A stretch of DNA of 64,000 bases from CAWCDJ01 sp963778675. Lineage in GTDB: Bacteria > Acidobacteriota > Terriglobia > Bryobacterales > Bryobacteraceae. A model generated the notes under the pieces. It had not been told where the DNA came from and searched no databases. It worked only from the letters and a program-made list of their open reading frames with translations. The DNA is taken from NCBI GenBank assembly GCA_963778675.1, contig CAVZVI010000011.1:1426001-1490000 (forward strand), in the 5' to 3' direction. Shown piece by piece: positions 26,811 through 35,633 of this stretch. Numbering within the stretch: position 1 is the stretch's first letter; the number at the start of each line of letters is the position of its first letter. The position numbers and the translations under genes are program-made.

Positions 26811-29438
26811 ATGCTGACCGGCCTGCTCTACAGACTTCGCGCGCTCGTCCGCCGCAACCGGGTGGAGGCGGAACTGGACGAGGAACTGCGCTACCACCTC
26901 GAGCGCGAGGCGGAAAAGTACCGGCGTTCCGGCGCCTCTCCGCAGGAGGCCATGCGTCGAGCCCGGCTGGCCCTGGGTGGGCCCGAGCAGGTGCGCGAAC
27001 AGTGCCGCGACGCGCGCGGCACCCGCTGGGCCGAAGACCTGTGGAAAGACTTGCGCTACGGATTCCACATGCTCTCCCGAAACCCCATCTTCGCGCTGGT
27101 CGCGGTGCTCTCCCTGGCGCTGGGCATCGGCGCCAATTCGGCGATCTTCAGCGTGGTGGACCCGGTCCTGCTGCGCCCTCTGCCGTATCGCGAGCCGGGG
27201 CGGCTGGTGATGATCTGGGACACCTTTCCGGGCCGCGGCGCCATGCACAACGTGGTCGGTCCCGTCGATTACCTGCACTGGCGGTCACAGAGCACGGTGT
27301 TCGACCAGATCGCCGCGGTCAATGCGGACGTCAGCAACCTGACGGGCGTCGCCGACCCGCAGGAGATTCACGGGCAGCTCGTGACCGCGGAGTTCTTCTC
27401 TCTTCTGGGCGCGGAGCCTGCTGTGGGACGCGCGTTCACCGAGGAAGAGGCGCGCGCGAAAGTAAGGCTGATTATCCTGAGCCATCGGTTCTGGGAGCAG
27501 CGTTTCCAGGCTGACCCGGCGGCCCTGGGACGAACCGTGGAATTGGACGGGCAGCCGTACACAATCATCGGGGTGATGCCGCGGCAGTTCGAATTCCTCG
27601 ACACCGGGTCGGAGTATTGGCTGCCCTATTTCGTAGACCCGCATCGCGACTACAAGAGCACCGGGCGGTACCTGCGCGCGGTCGCACGGCTGAAGGCCGG
27701 CATAACGATGGCACAGGCGCAGGCGCAGATGGACGGCATCGCCGCGCGCGCCGCGAAGAATGACCCGCCATTCAGCAAGGGCTGGGGCGTCCGCCTGGTC
27801 GACCTCCGAGAAGAGGTTTCGGGCGAGTACCGCCGGCCTTTGTATGTCCTCCTGGGCGCGGTGGGCCTGGTGCTGTTGATCGCGTGCGCCAATGTGGCCA
27901 ACCTGCTGCTCTCGCGGGCTGCCTCGCGCGGCCGGGAGATGGCGATACGCACTTCGCTGGGCGCCGGACCGTGGCGCATCGCCCGCCAGTTGCTTGCCGA
28001 AAGCGCCCTGCTGGCAGCGTTGGGAAGCGCCCTTGGATTGCTACTCGCCATGTGGTGTGTGGATCTCGTCAAGAGCAGGGCCCCGGTCGCCCTGCCGTGG
28101 ATGGCCGCCATCGCGATTGACGCCCGGGTTGTCGCATTCACGGTCCTGGTTTCGCTTGCCGCGACGATGATCTTCGGAATGGCGCCCGCGTTCCTCAGCG
28201 CCCGGGTCGCGCCGGCCGACACGCTGAAGGACGCAGCCCGCACGGGCGGCTCCACGTCCCGTAACCGGCGTCTTCCGAATCTGTTGGTGATGCTGGAACT
28301 CGCTCTGTCGATGGTTTTGCTGGTTGGGTCGGGTCTGTTGATTCGCAGTTTCGCGAACCTGCTGTCGGTGGATACGGGCTTCCGCCCCGATCACCTGCTG
28401 ACCGCCAGGATCCTGCTGCCGGGTTCGTACAAAGCGCCGCAGCGGGTCGAGTTCTTCCGCGAGGCTACGCACCGCATCGAAGCTCTGCCCGGCGTGCGCT
28501 CGGCCAGCGCCGTCAGTTTCATGCCGTTCGGCGGCCTCCGGCCGGGCACGGGTTTTACCGTCGAAAATCGCCCAAAGCCCGCGCCGGGGGATGAGCCGGT
28601 CACGGAAGTCCGGGCCATTCAGCCTGCCTACTTCCGGACGATGGGCATTCCGTTGCTGCGCGGGCGCGATTTCACGGATCACGATAACGACCCCGATCAC
28701 CCGGTCTTCATCATCAACCAGTCGCTGGCCGCGAAGTACTGGCCGGACGAAAATCCGATCGGGCAGCGGATCACGGTCGCGATGACGAACAAACCGATGC
28801 CGGGCGAGATCGTGGGGATTGCAGCCGACGTAAAGGACCAGGCGCTCGACGGCAAAACCGCGCCGAGTGTCTTCTACGCGCATCCCGGACTGCCGATCGG
28901 GTACATGACCCTGGTCGTGCGGACGTCCGGCGACCCGGCGGCACTCGGCACGGCTATTCAGGGGGTCGTACATTCCCTCGACCACAATCAGCCGGTGGCG
29001 GATATACAGACGATGGACCAGATGCTCCGGCATTCCGTCTCCGCACGCCACTTCCAGATGCTCTTGTTCGCGAGTTTCGCCGGCCTGGCGCTACTGCTGG
29101 CAGTGGTCGGGATCTACGGCGTGATCTCGTATTCGGTAGTGCAGCGTACTGGCGAAATCGGCATCCGCATGGCGCTGGGAGCGAGCCGCACGGAAGTACT
29201 GCGGCTGATTCTTGCGGAGGGCGGCGCGATTGTGCTGGGAGGGCTCACGCTGGGCCTGGCCGGCACCATCGCGTTGACGCGCACGATTTCGGTGTTCCTG
29301 TTCGGGGTGAAGCCGACCGACCCGCTGACCCTGGGAGCCGTCGCAGCGGTGCTGGTTCTGGTGGCGCTGGCCGCGCTCGCGGGACCGGCCCGGCGGGCCA
29401 GCCGCGTGGATCCACTGGTGTGCCTGCGGTATGAGTGA
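26811..29438 (+). CDS. ADOP family ABC transporter permease
   Basis: Third duplicated orphan permease in the window, 875 residues, with the full layout. Helical N-terminal region ELDEELRYHLEREAEKYRR, first membrane segment (FALVAVLSLALGIGANSAIFSVV), MacB-like periplasmic domain, FtsX triple helix (LLGAVGLVLLIACANVANLLL), second periplasmic domain, and a C-terminal block ending ASRVDPLVCLRYE. ATG 26811 follows an AAGGGGAGGG purine run. No PadR or ATPase is adjacent. A -35-like TTGACG lies at 26772-26777, but no convincing -10. Confidence 0.92.
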   Translation: MLTGLLYRLRALVRRNRVEAELDEELRYHLEREAEKYRRSGASPQEAMRRARLALGGPEQVREQCRDARGTRWAEDLWKDLRYGFHMLSRNPIFALVAVLSLALGIGANSAIFSVVDPVLLRPLPYREPGRLVMIWDTFPGRGAMHNVVGPVDYLHWRSQSTVFDQIAAVNADVSNLTGVADPQEIHGQLVTAEFFSLLGAEPAVGRAFTEEEARAKVRLIILSHRFWEQRFQADPAALGRTVELDGQPYTIIGVMPRQFEFLDTGSEYWLPYFVDPHRDYKSTGRYLRAVARLKAGITMAQAQAQMDGIAARAAKNDPPFSKGWGVRLVDLREEVSGEYRRPLYVLLGAVGLVLLIACANVANLLLSRAASRGREMAIRTSLGAGPWRIARQLLAESALLAALGSALGLLLAMWCVDLVKSRAPVALPWMAAIAIDARVVAFTVLVSLAATMIFGMAPAFLSARVAPADTLKDAARTGGSTSRNRRLPNLLVMLELALSMVLLVGSGLLIRSFANLLSVDTGFRPDHLLTARILLPGSYKAPQRVEFFREATHRIEALPGVRSASAVSFMPFGGLRPGTGFTVENRPKPAPGDEPVTEVRAIQPAYFRTMGIPLLRGRDFTDHDNDPDHPVFIINQSLAAKYWPDENPIGQRITVAMTNKPMPGEIVGIAADVKDQALDGKTAPSVFYAHPGLPIGYMTLVVRTSGDPAALGTAIQGVVHSLDHNQPVADIQTMDQMLRHSVSARHFQMLLFASFAGLALLLAVVGIYGVISYSVVQRTGEIGIRMALGASRTEVLRLILAEGGAIVLGGLTLGLAGTIALTRTISVFLFGVKPTDPLTLGAVAAVLVLVALAALAGPARRASRVDPLVCLRYE

Positions 29439-29447
29439 CTCTCTTGC

Positions 29448-29476
29448 TTGACAAACTAAACTGAACCGTTTAGTAT
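29448..29476 (+). promoter_or_regulatory. ABC exporter promoter with TetR-type operator
   Basis: TTGACA at 29448-29453, a 17-base spacer and TAGTAT at 29471-29476. Within the spacer and -10 box lies a perfect dyad: ACTAAAC (29455-29461), 6 bases, GTTTAGT (29468-29474). The layout is typical of a TetR repressor site that blocks RNA polymerase. The operon's third gene encodes a TetR protein, so autoregulation is the simplest reading. Confidence 0.75.
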
Positions 29477-29501
29477 TGCACCAAGGGGGCTCAATCGGCG
29501 C

Positions 29502-30293
29502 ATGATCCAAGTTGTGGACCTGGTGAAGACGTTCGGGGATTTTACGGCGGTCGATCGCGTGTCGTTCGAAGTCGGCCGGGGCGAGATCTTCGCGTTTCTC
29601 GGACCGAACGGCGCGGGAAAGACGACCACCATCAAAATGCTGACCACACTGCTGCGCCCGACCGGCGGCGCGGTACAAATCGATGGCATGGACCCGTCCG
29701 AACATCCTCACGAAGTGCGCAAACGATTCGGGATCGTCTTCCAGGACCCCAGCCTGGACGGCGATATGACCGCTCAGGAGAACATGGAGTTGCACGGCGT
29801 GTTCTACCACGTGCCGCGGAAGACGCGAGCCGAACGCATCGAGCGGCTGCTGCGCCTGTTCGAGCTTTGGGAACGGCGCAACGAGCAGGTGAAGCGATTT
29901 TCGGGCGGCATGAAGCGGCGCCTGGAAATTGCGCGCGCCCTGCTGCATACCCCCAAAATCCTGTTCCTCGATGAGCCGACGCTCGGCCTCGATCCGCAGA
30001 CCCGGAATCAACTCTGGACCCACGTCAAGCAACTGAATCGGGACGAAGGGGTCACGGTCTTTCTCACAACTCACTACATGGATGAAGCGGAGAGGGTGGC
30101 GCAGCGGATCGCCGTCATCGACCACGGGAAGGTCGTGGCACAAGGCTCGCCGCAGGAGTTGAAACAAAGCACCGCCACCGAATCCCTGGAAGACGCCTTC
30201 CTGGCATTGACCGGATCGACCATCCGCGATGAGTCGGCCACCTCCACGGACCAGTTGCGGCAAGTGGCAAAGCTTTGGGGGAATCGCCGGTGA
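29502..30293 (+). CDS. ABC transporter ATP-binding protein (DrrA-like)
   Basis: ATPase of an ABC-2 exporter, 263 residues, drug-resistance DrrA type. Walker A GPNGAGKTTT (about 37-46), Q-loop FQDPSLDGDMTAQENM, signature FSGGMKRRLEIARALL (about 133), Walker B ILFLDEPTLGLD, and the H-loop TTHYMDEAERV. The C-terminal tail resembles the DrrA regulatory end (ATESLEDAFLALTG). The end overlaps the permease GTG (GTGA), so the pair forms one exporter. Confidence 0.95.
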   Translation: MIQVVDLVKTFGDFTAVDRVSFEVGRGEIFAFLGPNGAGKTTTIKMLTTLLRPTGGAVQIDGMDPSEHPHEVRKRFGIVFQDPSLDGDMTAQENMELHGVFYHVPRKTRAERIERLLRLFELWERRNEQVKRFSGGMKRRLEIARALLHTPKILFLDEPTLGLDPQTRNQLWTHVKQLNRDEGVTVFLTTHYMDEAERVAQRIAVIDHGKVVAQGSPQELKQSTATESLEDAFLALTGSTIRDESATSTDQLRQVAKLWGNRR

Positions 30294-31036
30294 GCGCCAT
30301 CTACGTTCTATGGCTGAGGGAACTGCGGCGCTATGTCCGTTCGCGGGCGCAGGTCTTCGCCTCCCTGGCGCAACCCGTGCTCTACCTGGTGGCACTGGGC
30401 TTCGGACTCGGACCCGTCTTTCAGAAGGCGGGACGGGGCAGCTACATCCAATTCGTCGCCCCCGGAATCATCGCCATGACCGTGCTGTTCAGCTCGATCT
30501 TCTCTGGAATCGGCCTGCTATGGGACCGCCAGTTCGGATTCCTCAAGGAGACCATGGTCGCGCCGGTTCCGCGCATTCAGGTGATGCTCGGGCGGACGCT
30601 GGGCGGGGCCACCGTGGCGATGTGCCAGGGAGTGCTGGTGGCCGTCGTGTGCTTCATCGCGGGCTTTCGCGTGACCGACGTCCGGATGCTTCCGGTGGCA
30701 TTCCTTTTCATGGCCCTGATCGCGTGCCTGTTCTCGGCATTGGGAACAGCCATTGGTTCGCTGCTGGAGAACATCCAGGGCTTCCAACTGATCATGAACT
30801 TCCTGGTAATGCCGATCTTTTTTCTCTCGGGCGCGCTCTTCCCGCTCGACAACTTGCCGTCGGTGCTCAGCGCCATCACGAAGGTAGATCCGCTTTCGTA
30901 CGGCGTGGACGGGCTGCGCACGGCGTTGATCGGCGTTTCGCATTTCGGAGCGGCGGTGGACGCTTCGATACTCGTGGCGCTGGGCCTGGTCTTTCTGTGG
31001 ATGGGCAGTTACTTCTTCTCGAAGATCCAGGTCTGA
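30290..31036 (+). CDS. ABC-2 type transporter permease (DrrB-like)
   Basis: Membrane half of the exporter, 248 residues, with six hydrophobic segments (for example PVLYLVALGFGLG, GIIAMTVLFSSIFSGIGLL, GVLVAVVCFIAGF, MNFLVMPIFFLSGALFPL). The ABC-2 signature region FFLSGALFPLDNLP is clear. GTG at 30290 overlaps the ATPase stop and is favoured over an upstream in-frame TTG at 30275. The next gene, a TetR regulator, starts 2 bases after its stop. Confidence 0.93.
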   Translation: MSAIYVLWLRELRRYVRSRAQVFASLAQPVLYLVALGFGLGPVFQKAGRGSYIQFVAPGIIAMTVLFSSIFSGIGLLWDRQFGFLKETMVAPVPRIQVMLGRTLGGATVAMCQGVLVAVVCFIAGFRVTDVRMLPVAFLFMALIACLFSALGTAIGSLLENIQGFQLIMNFLVMPIFFLSGALFPLDNLPSVLSAITKVDPLSYGVDGLRTALIGVSHFGAAVDASILVALGLVFLWMGSYFFSKIQV

Positions 31037-31038
31037 GG

Positions 31039-31632
31039 ATGGCGCGGACGCGGAGCGCAAGCGCGCATCAAAAAGTCCTTCGGGCCGCCCTGGAACTGGT
31101 GGCCGAGCGCGGCATCGATCCTACGAGCATGGATGCCATCGCCCAGAAATCCGGTGTCAGCAAGGCGACCATCTACAAGCACTGGGCCGACAAGGACGCC
31201 CTGCTGCTGGAGATGCTGGCGCTGGAGTTCGGCTTGCAGGAGAGGCCAACGTTCGACTCCGGCAATACGAGGGCCGATATGATTGCGGTGCTGGCCTATC
31301 GTCCACACGAGGATGTGGAGATGCGGGAGCGGATCAAGCCCCACCTGATGTCCTACTCAGCGACTAACCCCACGTTCGGACTTGCCTGGCGCAACATGGC
31401 GATGGAGCCTCCCCGGCGGGAACTGCGCCACCTGCTGAAACTGGGAATTCAAAAGAGAGAGCTTTCGCCGGCGCTCGATCTCGATCTCTCGCTCGCCTTG
31501 CTGATCGGCCCGACGCTTTACTGGTACGTTTTCCTGCGAAGAACTTCAGAAGACCCTACGCCCTTGGCGGAAGGAATCGTGGAAGCCTTCTGGAAGGCGT
31601 TCGGTTTGAAGAAAAGGCGGCCCGCTTCCTGA
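31039..31632 (+). CDS. TetR family transcriptional regulator
   Basis: 197-residue regulator. The N-terminal HTH has ALELVAERGIDPTSMDAIAQ followed by KSGVSKATIYKHWADKDALL. The C-terminal ligand/dimer region is not assignable. ATG 31039 (MARTRSASAHQK) is 2 bases after the permease stop, with AGG just upstream; the frame extends upstream only as a shadow of the permease. It likely represses its own operon through the dyad at 29455-29474 and is released by the exported compound. The ligand is unknown. Confidence 0.92.
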   Translation: MARTRSASAHQKVLRAALELVAERGIDPTSMDAIAQKSGVSKATIYKHWADKDALLLEMLALEFGLQERPTFDSGNTRADMIAVLAYRPHEDVEMRERIKPHLMSYSATNPTFGLAWRNMAMEPPRRELRHLLKLGIQKRELSPALDLDLSLALLIGPTLYWYVFLRRTSEDPTPLAEGIVEAFWKAFGLKKRRPAS

Positions 31633-31674
31633 CGGTCGCGGCTCTGTGACATGCCGGCCACAGAGCCGCGACCG
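31633..31674. terminator. 16-bp palindromic hairpin between convergent genes
   Basis: CGGTCGCGGCTCTGTG at 31633-31648 pairs perfectly with 31659-31674 around a 10-base loop. It lies exactly between the convergent TetR and GH27 genes and starts one base after the TetR stop. There is no T-run, so it is either a factor-assisted bidirectional terminator or a member of a short palindromic repeat family: the same core recurs at 54502 and 43523. Confidence 0.65.
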
Positions 31675-31678
31675 GCGC

Positions 31679-33259
31679 TTACTTGGCGATCTTCACCATC
31701 ACCACACCGTGAGACGGCACCTCCGCCGTATACTGGTCCGCCATCCTGCCCAGGTCCTTGTGCTGCCAGAGGTCCCGGACCTTGTGCGAACCTTTCACGC
31801 CGATATCGCTCCACTTCGCCGTGACCTTGGCGGGAGCCTCGCCCAGGTTGAACATCCCGACGGCGTATCCGCCATCGGCCAGAGGCTTGGCCCAGACTTG
31901 CAGGTCGCCATCTTTTGCGACGCGGATGCCCTGCTTGCCCAGCTTGTCCTGGTCGACCGCGATGACGTCCTTGTTCATAAGGATATCGGCGGTGCTCTTC
32001 GACATATCGCGAATGTCGTTGCCGGCCAGCAGCGGCGCGGCAAGGATGCACCACAGGCTCATGTGCGTGCGGTACTCTTCGTCCGTCATGCCGCCGTTGC
32101 CGATCTCGAGCATGTCCGGATCGTTCCAGTTGCCGGGCTTGGCATACTTCTCGCGGCCGGGCTGCAGGTTGAACCCGATATTGGACATGGACTGCCAGCG
32201 GTCGCTGATGTCGCCGGTGGTGCGCCACAGGTTGCCGCCCACCATGCCGCCCCATTCGCCCACGTCGTGCATCCCGTACTGGCAGAGGCTGAATACGATC
32301 GGCCGGCCGGAGTTGAGCAGCGCCTCGCCCATTTTGGCGTAGGCCGCCGTCATGGTGGTCTGCGTGTCGTCATATACGCCGCGCGCGCTGCACCAGTCGT
32401 ACTTCAGATAGTCGATGCCCCACTTGGCGTACATCTGGGCGTCCTGCGCTTCGTGCTGGAAACTGCCGAGGTAGCCGGCGCAGGTCCTGGGACCCGGCGA
32501 AGAGTAGATGCCGAGTTTCAGGCCCTTGCTGTGTACGTAGTCGGCCAGCGCTTTCATGTCGGGAAATTTGTTGTTGGTCTGGATGTTGCCCTGGGCATCC
32601 CGGTTGGCCGCTTCCCAGGTGTCATCGATGTTGACGTAGATATAACCCGCGTCGCGCATGCCGGTGCGGACCATGGCATCGGCGATCTCGCGCACCATCT
32701 TGTCGCTCACCTGGTTGCGGAACTTGTTCCAACTGTTCCAGCCCATGGGCGGCGTCCTGGCGAGGCCGTTGGAGCGGACAGGCGAGGGCATAGGCAGCGA
32801 AATCGGCGCGGGCGCGGGAGGCAGCGGCGCGGGCGCGGCCGTCGAAGCGCGGGACAGTTCGAACACCTGCGGGGCGCGCGGCGGCATACCGGCAGGGGGA
32901 CCTCCGGCGCGGCCCGCGGGGCCTCGTCCGGGGCCCCGGCCGCCGAACATGGGCATGGTCAGTTTCAGTTTGCCGCCTTCCAGCACGGCGGTGTAGGTGA
33001 CCTTTTGGGTGCCGTTGCGGCCGGGACGCTCCGCTTCGAGCGTCACATTGTTGCCTTCGACCTTGCCGCTAATGATGGTGTCGGTGGATCGCGGCGAGAG
33101 AATATAGCCCGTGATCGTGCCGCCCTCCTGAGTGAGGGCGACTTTCATTTCGAGGCCGTTGTCGGCGGTCGTCGCCGGTCCGGTCCATGTGCCGGTCAGG
33201 CTTTGGGCACTCGCCGCGGCACAAAGGAGCGCTGCAGCGCAAAGATGAATCCATTTCAT
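31679..33259 (-). CDS. Exported GH27 alpha-galactosidase-like enzyme with N-terminal beta domain
   Basis: Glycoside hydrolase family 27 members remove terminal alpha-galactose or alpha-N-acetylgalactosamine. The 526 residues start with a signal peptide (LCAAALLCAAASA, cleavage about 18). A beta-rich domain at about 20-105 (SLTGTWTGPATTADNG) and a Gly/Pro-rich linker to about 165 follow. The catalytic barrel has PPMGWNSWNKF, IDDTWEA, the nucleophile Asp in YLKYDWCSA, and the acid/base Asp in NWNDPDML. A C-terminal beta domain ends the protein. The Gfo/Idh oxidoreductase gene lies 7 bases upstream, so the pair is probably an operon for glycoside breakdown. Confidence 0.92.
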   Translation of the reverse strand: MKWIHLCAAALLCAAASAQSLTGTWTGPATTADNGLEMKVALTQEGGTITGYILSPRSTDTIISGKVEGNNVTLEAERPGRNGTQKVTYTAVLEGGKLKLTMPMFGGRGPGRGPAGRAGGPPAGMPPRAPQVFELSRASTAAPAPLPPAPAPISLPMPSPVRSNGLARTPPMGWNSWNKFRNQVSDKMVREIADAMVRTGMRDAGYIYVNIDDTWEAANRDAQGNIQTNNKFPDMKALADYVHSKGLKLGIYSSPGPRTCAGYLGSFQHEAQDAQMYAKWGIDYLKYDWCSARGVYDDTQTTMTAAYAKMGEALLNSGRPIVFSLCQYGMHDVGEWGGMVGGNLWRTTGDISDRWQSMSNIGFNLQPGREKYAKPGNWNDPDMLEIGNGGMTDEEYRTHMSLWCILAAPLLAGNDIRDMSKSTADILMNKDVIAVDQDKLGKQGIRVAKDGDLQVWAKPLADGGYAVGMFNLGEAPAKVTAKWSDIGVKGSHKVRDLWQHKDLGRMADQYTAEVPSHGVVMVKIAK

Positions 33260-33266
33260 TGTCGTC

Positions 33267-34577
33267 TTAGACCTCCAGTTTCCACGGAGAACGGTATTTG
33301 GCTTTTAAGTATTGTTTGGCGTCGTGCTGCTTTACAGTAAACGCTTTGTCATCCCAGTCGAGGGTCATGCCGTGGCGCAGGGCGATATTGGCAAGCAGGC
33401 AGCTGGTGGTAGTGCGAACGCAAGTCTCGATGTCACTGATCGGCTTTTGGCGCGAGCGCAGGCACTCGAGGAAGTTGTTCCAGTGGTGGACGTTCATCTC
33501 GGAAAGTTCTTTGCTGGTTTCGGCGACCGGTTCCTTGCCCTTCTCGTTGGGAAAGATCCAATAGCCGCCGCGATTGACCATCAGGGTTGCCTTGGTGCCG
33601 TGGAACGAGGTTCCGTAGGTATTTCCGTACATGGGGAACGGATTGGCGGTGCGGCTCTCGTAGGATCCCACGAAAGCCGGATACCGGTAGGTCACCAGCA
33701 TGGTGTCCGGCGTTTCGGTGTTGTCGGTAACGTAGAACTTTCCGCCCTGCGCCGCCACGGAAACCGGCATCACTTCATCGAAGGCGAACTGCACGATATC
33801 GAGAAGGTGGACGCCCCAGTCGGTCATAGCGCCGCCGGCGTAATCCCAGAAGTAGCGGAAGGTCGACCAGCGGTCTTCGCCGACGCCCCACCGGTTGGCG
33901 TTAAACGGCCGCTTGGGCGCGGGGCCGAGCCACAGATCCCAGTCGAGGCCGGCGGGCGGCTCGGAATCGGGAGGGTTGCCGAAACCGTCCTTGAGTGTCG
34001 ACCCGGCCTGGAATGTGCGGCAGAAGGTGATGTCTCCGAGATCGCCGCTCTTGACGATTTCGCGCGCTTTCTGGAAGAACCCGCCCGAGCGCTGCATGGT
34101 CCCGGCCTGCACCACGCGCTTGTACTTGCGGGCGGCCTCCACCATTTTCGGTCCCTCTTCCACGTAGACACACGCGGGCTTTTCGACCCAGACGTCCTTG
34201 CCCGCCTTGCAGGCTTCCACGGTGAGGTAGGCGTGCCAGTGGTCCGGAGTCGCGATCGAGACGGCATCGATCGATTTGTCGGCCAGAATTTCGCGGAAAT
34301 CCTTCACCGCTTTCACGCCTTCGAACCCGAGGCGGCGCGCCTCGGCCTGGGCGCGCTCGAGCGCCGGCTGATACACGTCGCAGACCGCGACAATCTGGAA
34401 CCCGGGCACCTTGGCAGCGTACCCGATGTTCCCCGAGCCCATGCGCCCGGTCCCAATAAAGGCGACGTTGACCTTGTCATTCGCGCCTCGGATCTTGCCC
34501 GTGAACAGGGCCGATGTGAGAGCGGCGCCTCCCGCAGTCTTCAAGAACTGGCGGCGGCCGGTATTGGTTTCTGCCAT
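33267..34577 (-). CDS. Tat-exported Gfo/Idh/MocA family oxidoreductase
   Basis: NAD(P)-dependent oxidoreductase fold, 436 residues. The N-terminus GRRQFLKTAGGAAL is a twin-arginine signal. The Rossmann motif VNVAFIGTGRMGSGNIG is followed by AVCDVY. The family lysine lies in DVWVEKPACV, after ATPDHWHAYLTVEA. The C-terminal part resembles glycoside-modifying members of this family. Substrate is unknown; a sugar or cyclitol is likely because it is next to a GH27 enzyme. A possible -10 (TAAAAC) lies 7 bases before the ATG. Confidence 0.9.
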   Translation of the reverse strand: MAETNTGRRQFLKTAGGAALTSALFTGKIRGANDKVNVAFIGTGRMGSGNIGYAAKVPGFQIVAVCDVYQPALERAQAEARRLGFEGVKAVKDFREILADKSIDAVSIATPDHWHAYLTVEACKAGKDVWVEKPACVYVEEGPKMVEAARKYKRVVQAGTMQRSGGFFQKAREIVKSGDLGDITFCRTFQAGSTLKDGFGNPPDSEPPAGLDWDLWLGPAPKRPFNANRWGVGEDRWSTFRYFWDYAGGAMTDWGVHLLDIVQFAFDEVMPVSVAAQGGKFYVTDNTETPDTMLVTYRYPAFVGSYESRTANPFPMYGNTYGTSFHGTKATLMVNRGGYWIFPNEKGKEPVAETSKELSEMNVHHWNNFLECLRSRQKPISDIETCVRTTTSCLLANIALRHGMTLDWDDKAFTVKQHDAKQYLKAKYRSPWKLEV

Positions 34578-34680
34578 GCAGACTGTTTTATCAGGTTTTG
34601 ACCGAAAGAGTGATAGTCTTTCCGTGGCCGTTGGGGTATTATCGGCCTAATCCGATTCACTTCTATCCTGGGGAGGTCCT

Positions 34681-35625
34681 ATGGCATTTCCTGGCGCGGC
34701 GCCGGCGGGTTGCGCGATTACGGTCAACGTCTTCGACGGCTCGCGGAAGCCGGTGCCCGCGGGCGTGGATGTTTTGTATACGGTGATCGACGGCAACCAG
34801 AAGCAGGTGTTCCGGAATTTCGTGAAGAGCGCGTCGTGCCGCATCAAGGATCTGCCCTTCTTCAACAACTTCGGGGACCAGTACACCGTGGTGGCCTGGG
34901 CCGAGGGCTACCAGCAGGCCGGCTTCACTCCGGTGAAGGTTGCGCCCAACACGAGCCCGGCGGTTGACCTGATGCTGCTCGGAAGGGACGCCACGTTCAG
35001 TTTCGCAGGAGCCTCCTGGCAGGCAATCCAGCAGAAACGCCCCGTTCTGGCGCGGGTGCTGACCGCGGGCGCGGAGTCGCCGGATGCGGCGCGGGAGCGC
35101 TATCTCGACCTGATGGAAGACCGCGCCCCGGTGCTGGCCGCGCTGCTGAATATCACAACCGCGATGGAGCAGATCCACCTGCCGTCGGGCACGCCGCTCG
35201 ACTACTTCCAGCAGCTCATCTGGGACGACACGATGGCGCAGGACCGCTTCTTCGGGTTCGCCGACGTCCAACTCGTCGAGCAGACACGCCGCGCGGCCGA
35301 GCAGGGGCTGTTCGCGCCGGAGGCCGCCAGTTCACTATTCCATCCCGGCGCCACGAGCAGTTTCAAGCAAGTGCAGTTCGGCGAGGCCAACGTGCAATTG
35401 ACGTTCCACGAGGATGTTCGTGAGACAATCGGCGGAATCGACTGTGTGAAGGTAGAGCCGGACATCGATTACTACAAAGACCTGGGTGCACACGCGATCC
35501 TGGAGGTGATCCCGAACCAGGTCAGCGGCGGCCTCACCGACCCGCGCCAGGTCTACGTGCTGCGATGGATCGCCGGACGGCGCGCGGGCGTCCCTGAGTT
35601 CGACCCTCTCTATACCATTGTCTGA
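34681..35625 (+). CDS. Uncharacterised protein with N-terminal Ig-like fold
   Basis: Not recognised. 314 residues, no signal peptide or membrane segment. Residues 1-100 (CAITVNVFDGSRKPVPAGVDVLY ... LPFFNNFGDQYTVVAWAEGY) look like a transthyretin/carboxypeptidase-regulatory beta sandwich. The middle is helical with DYFQQLIWDDTMAQDRFFGFAD. The C-terminal third is a second beta region (VQLTFHEDVRETIGGIDCVKVEPDIDYYKDLGAHAILEVI reads as strands). A strong GGGGAGG site precedes ATG 34681. It is 8 bases upstream of a second unknown gene, and the pair converges on two flavoenzyme genes. Confidence 0.6.
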   Translation: MAFPGAAPAGCAITVNVFDGSRKPVPAGVDVLYTVIDGNQKQVFRNFVKSASCRIKDLPFFNNFGDQYTVVAWAEGYQQAGFTPVKVAPNTSPAVDLMLLGRDATFSFAGASWQAIQQKRPVLARVLTAGAESPDAARERYLDLMEDRAPVLAALLNITTAMEQIHLPSGTPLDYFQQLIWDDTMAQDRFFGFADVQLVEQTRRAAEQGLFAPEAASSLFHPGATSSFKQVQFGEANVQLTFHEDVRETIGGIDCVKVEPDIDYYKDLGAHAILEVIPNQVSGGLTDPRQVYVLRWIAGRRAGVPEFDPLYTIV

Positions 35626-35633
35626 GGTAAAGA

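Noticed and set aside
26729..26811. Riboswitch or attenuator before the ADOP gene or the TerC-like gene
   Set aside because: The TerC-like gene starts inside ribF with no leader, and the 80-base gap has no convincing paired structure.
31646..33340. A 564-codon antisense frame across the GH27 gene
   Set aside because: No motifs; it crosses the palindrome between genes and the GH27 signal peptide region.
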